Source: Prorocentrum cordatum (taxonomy: Eukaryota > Sar > Dinophyceae > Prorocentrales > Prorocentraceae). From it: DNA of 64,000 nt. Made by a program: the position numbers and the translations under genes. Shown here piece by piece: positions 10,688-20,841 of this stretch. The stretch lies in contig CAUYUJ010018567.1 of NCBI GenBank assembly GCA_963575745.1, positions 137,112 through 201,111 of the forward strand. The letters run 5' to 3'. The notes below the pieces were generated by a model. It had not been told where the DNA came from and made no database searches. It saw only the letters and a program-made list of their open reading frames with translations. The stretch's first letter is position 1. Each line of letters begins with the position of its first letter.

Positions 10688-13600
10688 TCAACCTGGTTTT
10701 TTGCGGTTTTGCGGGCAGTGAAGGCTCCGTCGAAGCCTGCCCGAGCCAAACGCCCAGCAGGTCTCAGCACGCACTCGGCCCCCCCAATGAGGCGCTCTAG
10801 CGCCGTCAGTTCGGCATCAGTGACTGTACTATCTCTAGGCAGGAGAAGGGCAGTCTCCGCAACATCTCTCCAAACTAGACCGTCACAGAAGGCAGCGGAC
10901 TGAGGCGAGTCGGGGGCAGCGGAATGCCGCAGGCGCTTGGAGCGATGTTCAGGATGGGGGAGAAAGGCAGCCTCGAGAAAGAAACCAATACCACAACCAG
11001 ACGCATCCACTCCGCCGTCGAAACGACCGCGGAGGGCAACAAGCTCATGATTCTCTAAATGATCGGGTGGAACAGGCCTCAATGTGTAACACTCGCGGCC
11101 TTCCCGCGCAAGATGTGCGAGGGCATCCGCCCTCTGGTTGTTCTCTCTGAATTCATGTTTGAGGAAGTCACGACCAAGGAAACTGGATCTAAGATGATAA
11201 CGATTTTCCAGCCACGCAATCTTATCCACCAGCTTATCGACTCTCTTCTGATACACGTTATTTCCCACCCTCCACTTCCCACAGACCCAATTTATAATAA
11301 GTAAGCTATCTCCGCAGAACTCCACAGGGAGCCCATCCGATACAACGTCCCAGACCGTCGCCCTTCCATTTAGAATGGCTAACCGTTTAGATAACTCCTC
11401 CGCCTCCGCTCCAGACACCTCCTGAGACATCAACTCATCCCAAGACTTCTTTTCCACCACGGAGTCCGTCCCCTTTCCAGAATACACGAAATACTCAAAC
11501 GCTTTCTCATGGCCACAGTGTTCCAGGTAGTCAGGCATCTTGTCGAGAAACGTTTTCCAGGAAAACTCACCGTCCTTCCACCACGAGGCCCCAAATAGAA
11601 TATGTGCCATATAACTCCAAGGTCTTCCCCCTGAAGCACCGGCTCCGATACGAATACGTTTCAGGGCACTGGCCTCCTTCCACGATCCCTTCTGCCTGAG
11701 GACCTCACTGAAGTCGGAACGCGCACCCTCCCACGATGGACAAGAACACAGCAGCATCCTTCTCGCGTCCCTCCAGGCACGGGCACCGATGGGAGGAGCA
11801 ATAGGGACAGCCAGCCGACGACGTTTGCAATCTTCACGATTCACATAAGCAGCACCCCAGTTTGTAGCATGATACTCCGCAACATCTTTGGCCAACAACC
11901 GCGAACGATGCAATAAACGTTGGACCGAACTCTGAAACCCATGATCGTGAAATAGCTTGCGGACCACATGCAAACGAGCGGGGCGCCATACATCCCAGGA
12001 CAGGCTGGCAGGTTTCGATTTATGACACATCCTCAACAAACATGTGCCCTCAAAGACATGTATTTTGCGAATCGAGTCCTTTTCCCACGTCAGCCCTTCC
12101 GAGCCGAAGAGCAGGGTAGATTGCACGATGGACTGATACCGCTTGAACTTCAGATGCCAATGCACCGCACGGGATCGAAAGTATTGGATATGCCCAAAGA
12201 ATGCCTTGCGAGCAGCGTTGAGACGACGATCCACATCGACATGCGGCTCGCGAAAAGAAACGGCGATGTCATTTCCCAGTACGTTGAGGACGGAAACCTG
12301 CTGCAGCTCGACACTGACATACTCATCCGCCCCGTCGGGGCCGATATCCCCAGGCATATTACAACGATGGATACTGGTAACGAACTTCCCAGGGGAGCAA
12401 CCAATAGCAGCAACCTGTAGGCTATCGAACTTCCAATCAAACTTCCAATGATGCAAAGCAAGAGTAAAGTCATCCAACTGTCGTTGAAAAGCTTCGGGGT
12501 TAAGGCCTGAGCCAATGATGTACACATTGTCAGCAAAGATGAGATGGTTTACCACGGCGGTCTCCGTTGTCTGGTTAGGGTTGATACACTCGTAGCCTAG
12601 GCCTCCCTTGTCCCAGCCCTGAACGATATCAGCCCACATGGCTGCCACAACAGCGTTCCAACATGCTGGGCTCTCGTTACCTCCCGTCCTAACGTGCTTG
12701 TCAACTTTTACCTCAGGGACCCCGAGACCCTCGAAGAGCACCGTGGAGACCTCGTCGGCAAGGGGTCCCAGAAGAGCCAGCTGGAGATACGGAGGAATAC
12801 CGAGTCTGTCAAACGCCTGTGAGATCTTCTGAATCGTCATATTCTGGAAAGCTTGTTCGACGTCCAAACTGGCGATCAGGAGAGACCGATCCTTTCCCCA
12901 GACGGCCGCGTGTTGGGCCGCACACTTGAGGGCCCCCGAGATCTCCCCACAGCAGCGCTCGGCCGCGAACCCGAAGAGCGAGATATGGGGCAACACCTTG
13001 GTACAGTAGGGATCGAGGACGACAAGGACCGACGACGAGTACCACTTCTTGATGGCACTCTCCACGGCAATACTCCTAGTAGCCTCCGAGAGACGGGTGA
13101 GCACTTTCAACTTTTTCGGCATCAGGGCAATGAAGGTCTGACGCCAAGATACAGGCACGGCACGAAGACCACGAAATATCTCATCAAAACGATCAGCAAA
13201 AATACGGACGGTCCGATACGGGAGTTCTTTGAGCACCTCCGCGGAGGTCCAATCTGGCCCTGCCGCCTTTGCCGTATGAAGACGAGAACGAGCTCGAAAC
13301 ACCGCTGAGACAGGCAGACGGGGAACATCCTGGGAACCAGCAGCCACGCGTGCACGCAGCGAGGCCAGAGAGAGATGGGTACGCTCACGCTCGTCCACAT
13401 CTGTGTAGCTCTGCGTGTGATCCAAGAGGGAGGCGTGCCAATCGACCCGATCCACGGACCCGTGGACGTTCTCTATCGCGTGCTTCTGTGTCCTCCTCCT
13501 CCCTTCCGAGAACCTCCAAGCCATCCATCTCCTATCGAACTTCCTCTTCTCCTGGTCCCTCCTCCTCCTGAGCTTCTTGAACTCCTCCGACGTCTTGTCC

Positions 13601-14682
13601 CCCTCCCACCTCTTCACTTCCTCCTGCAATCGAATAAGTTCAGGGTGCCGACGGGGAGGGAGCATAGACGAGCAAGGGGCAGTCGAAGTAGCAGACGCCT
13701 CACGATGACAACGTTTCTCAATCTCTCCGAGGCTGAGGCTCGCGTCGATTGACGAGTCGAGACGTGTCTGAAACGAGCAGCCGTCGTGCCAGGTCAGCGG
13801 CATCCATCTGGATAGGCACCGCACAGCCCGTGCAACGTATCTGGGCGCGACGACTGGTCTATCAAGCTGCAACTCCGTTCGCACCAATGCGTGATCACTG
13901 AACCTGCGAGTACTGCCCAACTCGCGAGGCCAGGACACCGAGGCAGGCGCGAACACGGTGCCACGAGATACAAGCACCTAATCCAAGACCTTCCCCGCCT
14001 CTCGTGCCCCTGTCCGATATCCGTACCATGTGAAATCTCTCTCCCTGAACGTGTTGCTGGCAATCAAGCTCTCCTCCATCATCCAGTCCTCCACCTTGAT
14101 ACGTAGTAACGAGTACCTCCTCCTCCTTTCCCTCTCCATCCCACCATCCCCATGACAAACATCGGCGCCTAGCAGGCCTGGGCCCGTCAAGGCGGTGCCT
14201 TCGATGTCCGTGAGATGTGGTCTGACTTCCACATTCGCATCTGTAGCAACAACCAACCTGAGAGAACCATGCAAGCCTTCCCAGTACCGCCTGAGAAGAG
14301 AAATAGAACGAAGACAAACATCCGTGATGTTGAGAGCCTCCCCCACTGAGCTGTCGGGAAGGTAGAGTGAGACGAAGATAACCCGATTGAAAAGGACAGC
14401 CACCCACCTGTCGCCACTAGACTGCTCACTTATTGCCGTTCCCCCACGGTGCAGTATGCCTGCCTTGCGACAGGAAGATAGCTGTGCAGAAACCCCCAAC
14501 TTAGCGAACCAGTCTGAATTAAAGTCGACATTCTCACACTCCTGCAAGCCCAGCAGGTCCCAATGGACATCGCGAGAGAGAAGACGCAGCACATTATACT
14601 GATGATTGGCGGCCTTTCCCGCCTTCTGGATGTTTTGCGAGGCGCAGGTGACGGAGACAGCACCCGAGCCCCGCGGCGTTTG
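10612..14682 (-). pseudogene. LINE B ORF2, interrupted by TAG in the endonuclease domain
   Basis: The endonuclease part (14682-13981) has LLGLQEC and VVATDANVEV and ends KVLD. An in-frame TAG (13978-13980) falls where LINE A has Cys in KVLDCIFV. The 1121-codon remainder continues with FSDHALV, the RT motifs (SLDVEQAF, RTGGNESP, LIFADN) and the permuted RNase H: GDS (D890), RAD (D951), FDGG (D987), TDAE (E1056). After the RNase H the frame runs out of the element into the flanking repeat, so the last 28 or so residues are host satellite. There is no AUG between the upstream UGA and the QEC motif. Confidence 0.85.
10688..10696. repeat. Target-site duplication, left copy (LINE B)
   Basis: The nine bases tcaacctgg abut the T-rich 3' end of LINE B and recur exactly at 16026-16034 on the other side. 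In uninterrupted modules they occur once, in the hairpin loop. Confidence 0.85.
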
Positions 14683-15741
14683 TCAACGACGGTTGACAGT
14701 AGCGAGCCTCGGCTCCATCGTTTCTGACGTGATGGCCAAACGAGGTAGCAACGCAAAGGCATCCCAGTTCTCTTTGATGATACGCCACTGGCCCGAACCA
14801 CCGTACTGGCCACCGGCGGTGAACTCACCCAACTGCTTTCGATTGCCGTCCTCCGCTGGGTCGGTCCACATCTCAGAGGGTGTAGCACCGCTGCCAGCCG
14901 TTCCTTTGAGCGAGATGTTGCGAAGACACGAGTCTCTGGCCCAGATCCCGTGGAAACGACCGATGGCCTGCAGGTGTGGTGTCTTCCACGGTGCACTCTC
15001 AACCCTGAACTTCACACGTGAGGGAAAGTTGGCACCATATCAAGTCATCTGATCCAGAAGCAAATTTTTCTGAGCCGCATCGTTCCAAGCATTTTCCCAA
15101 ATCGTCTTAGCGCCCCAAAGGTCATCGTTCTCAGCGTCCACATTAAATTTGATCCGAACACTCGCGTATGATGCACGATTACCCTGCAGACGACATGAGC
15201 CCATGGGGTCGACCTTAGCACGAAGAAGAGGATCTTTCATTTCCAGCACGGCTAACAAATTAGTGGCCAACCGGTAAGCATTCCTGTCAGAGATAGAAGT
15301 ACGATTACGCGTTTCAGCAGAAGTCCAGTCCTCCACCCATCCGTAAGCTTCCACGAAGGACGGCGCAAAGTCAGAGGGGGCACCCGAGCGAGTCGAAGCA
15401 CCCCCGAGGGAAGGAGAACCGTTTTTCATCTGCTGCTCGAGGGCCGTGATGCGCGCAGAATCAGCGCGCTGTTGCTTCTGGAGATCCACAACAGCCTTTT
15501 CCGTTTTATCCGTCTTCTCATGAAGAGTCTGAAGTAATTGACGGCTCTCCTCACTCTCGCGATTGGATCGATCATCTTTGTCAAAAGTCCATTCGAGGAA
15601 GGCCTTGAAACCTGAATCGCTAGATTGACTGAGGATCAACTGACGTTGCTGCAACTCTTTAGCTCTCTCCTCTGCCATCTCCAAATCTCGCCTCAGTTCA
15701 CGATCGTTGGCCTCCGCATCTGACATCCGAGCATCGGCCAT
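14683..15741 (-). pseudogene. LINE B ORF1, one internal TGA
   Basis: It starts at an ATG (15741). The first 100 or so residues are strongly charged heptad repeat (coiled coil), followed by a WVEDW segment that parallels WVTNW in LINE A ORF1. A TGA at 15040-15042 interrupts the frame after LLDQMT. The same frame then continues through AIGRFHG (LINE A has AVGRFCG) to a C-terminal VNRR immediately before the UGA at 14683-14685. LINE A ORF1 also ends in VNRR, plus one Val. The internal TGA is most simply a disabling mutation. Confidence 0.8.
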
Positions 15742-16025
15742 TGGTGCTGATAGAGTGCAACAGGGCGCTAGATGAATGAAGCACTGAATGATGAAATGTG
15801 AACGCGAAGCAGCACTGAAATCAGAGATGTGTACACCAAGAAAGAGTATGCCAGCAATGAATGGAGACCGCTAAATGAAGCACAGAATGGTCCTGCAATG
15901 AAGTAGCACTGAATGAATACCGCTGACCAAGACAGAGCGCGCCGACACGTGCAAAAAAAATGTACAGTACTCAGGCAAAACAGACACTGAAGCACCGTGT
16001 ACAGTATGAGGAACAAAAGAACACC
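15742..16025 (-). other. LINE B 5' leader
   Basis: This is the 284 bp between the 5' target-site boundary and the ORF1 ATG. It is rich in degenerate repeats of gaatgaagcactgaatga-like units and has no ORF. It occupies the place of the 5' UTR/internal promoter of non-LTR elements; no specific promoter motif is recognised. Confidence 0.6.
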
Positions 16026-16034
16026 TCAACCTGG
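16026..16034. repeat. Target-site duplication, right copy (LINE B)
   Basis: tcaacctgg, identical to 10688-10696, followed at once by tcaccgcc, the 3' arm of the M1 hairpin. Confidence 0.85.
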
Positions 16035-17578
16035 TCACCGCCAGGAACCTCGTAGGGCTCCTCACACGCGTAAAGTGCTCAGAGTCGAAAGAGAGAGCTT
16101 CTGGAGGCATTTCTCGAAAAAATCAACATGTATTTTTTTCATGTCGACATGAAGTTGGTTCCCCCAAGTGTTTTGATAGTAAATGTGCGCCTGCAGAGCT
16201 CATATTAAGACGCAGAGCCCCTGATGGTCGTTTACAGGTGCGAAAAATCTGCTTTCTTAAAATAAATGGCCAAATATCTCTCAAATCTTAGCAAAAGCGA
16301 CAAAAAGTTAACACTTTGTCATTTCTGGCCGGGTCGGCCAACTTGGCGCCGGCGGGAAACCGTCAACCTGGTTACCGCCCGGGACCTCGTAGAGCTCTTT
16401 TCTTGCCCAGCTGCTCGGAACACGTGAAGCAAGCTCAAGCGAGAGCCAAAAAACTCTAAAAAACGATCGCATACAAATAGTTTTGCGGACTTAGCTCGAG
16501 AAGCAGGCTCTGTTCAGAGCTCTAGATGCTTCAGCCAAACGCCCTTGATGATTCTGTATCGGTTTCTGTGCGTACCACCTCTGTAGCTGTGCTACACCTA
16601 GAGTTAAGTGCAGAATACCGACAGCGCCTCTAAAGAGATCTTGAGAAGTACGAATAGTGTTGTGGACCTAGCTCGACTAGCAGAACGAGTTCAGGCCTCT
16701 CGATGCAACAGACGCAAGCGCCTGGTGATACTGAATCAGTTTATGTGCGTACCAGCTCTGTAGCTCCTCTGAATCTTGAGTTGAGTACAGAAAACCGGCA
16801 TCACTGGTGAAGATGACTTTTACGGACCTAGCTCGAGTAGCAGACCGAGTTCAGGCCTCTGGATGCAACAGGCGAGCGCGCCTGATCATTCTGAATCGGT
16901 TTCTGTTAGTATCAGCTCTGTAGCTCTCGAAATCTCGAGTTAAGTGTCAAGATGACTCGGAACGCAGTTGGTTCCAGCAAGTCTTCTGATAGTAATATTC
17001 CAGCTACGGACCTGAGAATGTAACTGGCAGACGCGGCATAACACACTACACGTGACAAAAATACCGGTTCTCAAAATGAATTGTCAAATATCTTTCAAAT
17101 CAAAGCAAAACCGACCCAAGTTTATCACATTGTCTGTTGTGGTCGGGTCGGCCAACTAGCTCCACCCCGCGCCGGAATTCCTCTAGCTCATCGATGCCGA
17201 AGAGCTCTACGAGGTATTTTTGGACTGCCAACGTGAAGTCGGTCCCTGGCTTCGCTCGGGAGAATTTTTCGACGGAATGAACTAAGAATTTGTGAGGTAA
17301 CTTCTGTAATGCCAAGCTTCGCTGTGCGCACATAGCAGCCCAAACGAATTGGTAGAACTGCAAAATCGGCTGAGCCAGGCCGCGGAAGATATGATCGCGT
17401 CCCTTTTCGACATTTCGCCAACTAGCTCCACCCTGTCGCCGAATTCCTTTAGCTCTTCTACCATCAGAGCTCTACGAGGCACTAGGAGTGCAAGCAGACG
17501 CCTGAAGTGCAAGCAGATAGCCTCTGATGGCATTTTCTGCAAAACTGGAAAATTGCACTGGCGCTGGCGGTGAACCGT
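16035..17578. repeat. Satellite mosaic, block 3
   Basis: It contains the remainder of the M1 module split by LINE B, another M1-type hairpin near 16345, degenerate 175-180 bp modules (16480-16950), and one copy of the 350-bp module (about 17150-17520) with the landmarks ctccaccccgcgccgg and cgactgagccaggcc-like text. It ends in the M1 arm cut by LINE C. No gene is seen. Confidence 0.88.
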
Positions 17579-17586
17579 CAACCTGG
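17579..17586. repeat. Target-site duplication, left copy (LINE C)
   Basis: caacctgg directly before the T-run that ends LINE C. The right copy is 19153-19160. The target position is the same as in LINE B. Confidence 0.8.
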
Positions 17587-19152
17587 TTTTTTTTTGGGTT
17601 TTCGCACCGTTCGTCCAGCAGGGTCAGCTGGCGGTGAGGATCTGTCGTGCCAAATGCACAACAGCGCTTGAGAGCGCCTCAGCAGCACTGAGTTCGGCAT
17701 CGGTTATCGTAGCACCTTCCTCAAGGCACCACGCGGCTTCGCACGCATCCCTCCAAACGAGGGGGGTATTGGAGGGCACAGAGTAAGGAGAGGAGGAAAG
17801 AAGAGGGGAATAAGGAGTACTCTTATTACAATCGTAATCGAGATTCAAAAGCCCGATCTGAAGCCAGAACCCACATCCCGTCCCTTTGCTGCACACACCC
17901 CCGTCGAAGGCACCACGACAGGCGATAGGTTGAAGATAGCTTTCAAAGTTGAATCTGTATTCATACTCATTGTAGAAGCAATGGCCCTCACGGGCCAGGT
18001 GTGTAAGCTCGTCAGCCCGTGTGTTATCCTCCCTATACTCATGTTTGTACAGATCTCTCCCCAGCCCAGAGCATCTAATCCCCAACTCATTAGCGTTTCG
18101 TTCCATGACATCAATACATTGATCAATGCGGCGTTGCTATTGTTTGTTTCGACACCGCCATCGTCCCGTCAACCATGCGTGTACTAACATGCTATCCCCT
18201 TTCATTTCAACTGCAAACCCAGGGCTGATGATGTCCCACACGGTTTGTCTTTCATTGATCGTGGCCAGACGCTTGGCCATCCTCGCGGCCTCTTTCTCAC
18301 TCTGTGCACGTCCCTCCTGTCCGATCTCCTCTGGCGGCGTACTCTGGATAGCGGTCCCTTTCCAATTCTGAACGAAATACTCAAAGGTCTTTGTTTTATT
18401 ATATGTGCATAATATATTCTGCCACATGTCGAGAAAAGCTCTGTATGAAGGAACCACAGCCTGCCACCACATAGTTCCGTATGATAATATATATGGATAC
18501 TGCCAGCTCCTCTGACCCACGCTCTCAGGTCCACTGCGTATTCTCTTGCCAGATGATGCCTGCGTGCGATTTGCATGCAGACGAAGACATTCACTCAGAG
18601 TATCCCTGCGCGTAGTCCATTCAACATTATACATCAGAAGGCCTCTGCGAGAATCAACATATGCACGATTCTCCTGAGATTGGGCCATACTGCATGCAGG
18701 AGGCGGGGAGACGGAAGGCTCAGAAGCAAGCACAGAGGTCGCCGTCTGACTCCCCGATATTGTACCTCCAAAACCCAGCCTCAATCCTGAGAGCCTGCGT
18801 CTTTTGAGATTCTGTCTATTGATGTCCGTTCTCTGAATATTGATATGTTGTGCCAAGTTTTGAGAGATAACCTCCAGTCTATGTGTCAAAGAATCGGCAT
18901 CCTGTGCAATATGTGTCATATTCTGCTCCAATGGTTGTGATGATGGTCCCTCAAATCGGACTCTTTTCTGTGAAGGCTCGGCCCCGTCGTCAGTCCTCGG
19001 TGTCGCCACGTCTGCGGTAGGTGAACACCGCGCACGTGGGTCAGAAAGAATATAATTGCGAACGCTCAGCATCATCGTCCAGCTCTTCCATGCAATCATC
19101 TGCACGGCCGAAGGGAAGCTCCCGCTGGCGAAGTGCGAGCGTACCTTGTGGA
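17587..19152 (-). mobile_element. LINE copy C, internally deleted (about 1.57 kb)
   Basis: This element keeps the 5' part of ORF1 and the 3' part of ORF2 but lacks the endonuclease and reverse transcriptase. It has a T-rich 3' terminus (tttttttttgggttttcgc on the plus strand) and an 8-bp target duplication. It must have been mobilised in trans or deleted after insertion. The intact boundaries at the same hairpin loop favour retrotransposition as a short, non-autonomous derivative. Confidence 0.85.
17624..19152 (-). pseudogene. LINE C ORF1-ORF2 fusion with permuted RNase H, TAG-interrupted
   Basis: The upstream part has a Pro/Ser-rich, basic ORF1-like N-terminus (DDGAEPSQKRVRF) and a short coiled-coil-like stretch. 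It then passes without a frame change into the ORF2 C-terminal region (YFVQNWKGT, ERQTVWDI, GDSMLV). A TAG at 18137-18139 replaces the Tyr that A and B have in VYQKR/TYQDR. The frame continues unchanged to RAD (Asp codon 18011-18013), FDGG (17903-17905) and TDAE (Glu codon 17693-17695). All four RNase H residues are present in the permuted order. Confidence 0.85.
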
Positions 19153-19160
19153 GCAACCTG
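19153..19160. repeat. Target-site duplication, right copy (LINE C)
   Basis: caacctgg followed by tcaccgccggg, the intact 3' arm of the M1 hairpin. Confidence 0.8.
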
Positions 19161-19469
19161 GTCACCGCCGGGAACCTCGTAGAGCTCCTTTCACGCGTGA
19201 GAGAGCTCAGAATCGAAAGAGAAAGTTTCTGAAGGCAATTCTCGAAAAAGTGAACATTGATTTTTTTCATGTCGAAATAAAGTTGGTTGCTCCAAGTGTT
19301 TCGGTAGTAAAACTGCGCCTAGAGAGCTCATATTAAGACGCTGAGGCCCTCATGAACTTTGACAGGTGCGAAAAATCTGCTTTCTCAAAATGAATTGTCA
19401 AATATCTTTCAAATCAAAGCAAAACCGACCCAAAGTCACCACTTTGTCTCTTAAGGCCGGGTCGGCCAA

Positions 19470-20500
19470 CTAGCTCCACCCCGCGCCGGAGTTCCTCTAG
19501 CTCATCGATGCCGAAGAGCTCCACGAGGTATTTTTGGACTGCCAACGTGAAGTCGGTCCCTGGCTTCGCTCGGGAAAATTTTTCGACGGAATGAACTAAG
19601 AATTTGTGAAGTAACTTCTGTAATGCAAAGCTTCGCTCTGCGCAAAAAGCAGCCCAAACGAATTGTTAGAACTGCAAAATCGGCTGAGCCAGGCCGCGGA
19701 AGGTATGATCGCGTCCCTTTTCGACATTTCGCCAACTAGCTCCACCCTGTCGCCGAATTCCTCTAGCTCTTCTACCATCAGAGCTCTACGCGGCACTGGA
19801 AGTGCAAGCAGACACCTGAGAGAACTAGAAGTGCAAGCAGATAGCTTCTGATGGCAGTTTCTGCAAAACTGGAAAATTGCATTTTTTTGACTGCCAACGT
19901 GAAGCCGGTTCCTGGCTTCGCTCGGGAAAATTTTTCGACGGAATGAACTAATAATTTGTGAGGTGACTTCTGTAATGCCAAGCTTCGCTGTGCGCACATA
20001 GCAGGCCAAACGAATTGTTAGAACTGCAAAATCGGCTGAGCCAGGCCGCGGAAGGTATGATCGCGTCCCTTTTCGACATTTCGCCAACTAGCTCCACCCT
20101 GTCGCCGATTTCCTCTAGCTCTTCTACCATCAGAGCTCTACGAGGCACTAGAAGTGCAAGCAGACGCCTGAGAGAACTAGAAGTGCAAGCAGATAGCTTC
20201 TGATGGCATTTTCTGCAAAACTGGAAAATTGCATTTTTGGACTGCCAAAGTGAAGCCGGTTCCTGGCTTCGCTCGGGAAAATTTTTCGACGGAATGGACT
20301 AAGAATTTGTGAGGTAACTTCTGTAATGCAAAGCTTCGCTCTGCGCAAAAAGCAGCCCAAACAAATTGTTAGAACTGCAAAATCGGCTGAGCCAGGCCGC
20401 AGATGGTATGATCGCGTCCCTTTTCGACATTTCGCCAACTAGCTCCACCCTGTCGCCGAATTCCTCTAGCTCTCCTACCATCAGAGCTCTACGAGGCATT
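19470..20500. repeat. Tandem array of an about 350-bp module
   Basis: Three successive copies (about 19470-19850, 19880-20215, 20235-20500) share the landmarks cggttcctggcttcgctcggg, ttttcgacggaatg, aaatcggctgagccaggccgc and ctagctccaccctgtcgccg. A fourth copy lies before LINE C (17150-17520), and a diverged plus-strand-coding piece lies at 3200-3420 in the other orientation. Confidence 0.85.
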
Positions 20501-20807
20501 GGTAGCGTCCAAAACCCGGAGAGCAAAGAGACCTTCTGCGCTGGCGGTGAACCGTCAACCCAGTCACCGCCAGGAACCTCGTAGAGCTCCTTACAGGCAC
20601 GAACGTGCTCAGAATCGAAGCAGCTTCTCGCGGCCTTTGATGAAAAACATCAACTTTCCATTTTTCGATGTCACTCGATGTCGGTTCCCGCTCATTTTCG
20701 GACAGTAAAACTCTCTCCAGAGAGCTGAGCTGGTCTGAGAATAAAGTTTAGATACAAATGCTACGCGTAAAAATCTGCTTTCTCAAAATGAATGGTCAAA
20801 CTGGGCG

Positions 20808-20841
20808 CCGGCGGTAAACCGTCAACCTTTCTTACCGCCGG
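20808..20841. repeat. Hairpin of module M3 (GTAA/TTAC type)
   Basis: The stem is CCGGCGGTAA with TTACCGCCGG and the 14-nt loop is accgtcaacctttc. Compared with M1, the inner stem pairs changed on both sides (GTGA/TCAC to GTAA/TTAC), keeping the 10-bp stem. Other copies are near 640, 23885, 25565 (mixed), 27265 and 28855. The copy at 3757-3784 is split by LINE A. Confidence 0.9.

Larger units (their letters stand above)
10697..16025 (-). mobile_element. LINE copy B, full length in outline, degraded
   Basis: A 5.33-kb minus-strand element with the same organisation as LINE A but clearly diverged in protein sequence. Its 3' end reads, on its own strand, as two CCGCAAA-like units and an A-run. 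It is flanked by the 9-bp duplication tcaacctgg. In-frame stops lie in ORF1 (TGA 15040-15042) and in the endonuclease domain of ORF2 (TAG 13978-13980). The ORF1/ORF2 UGA at 14683-14685 is positionally equivalent to that of LINE A. Confidence 0.92.
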
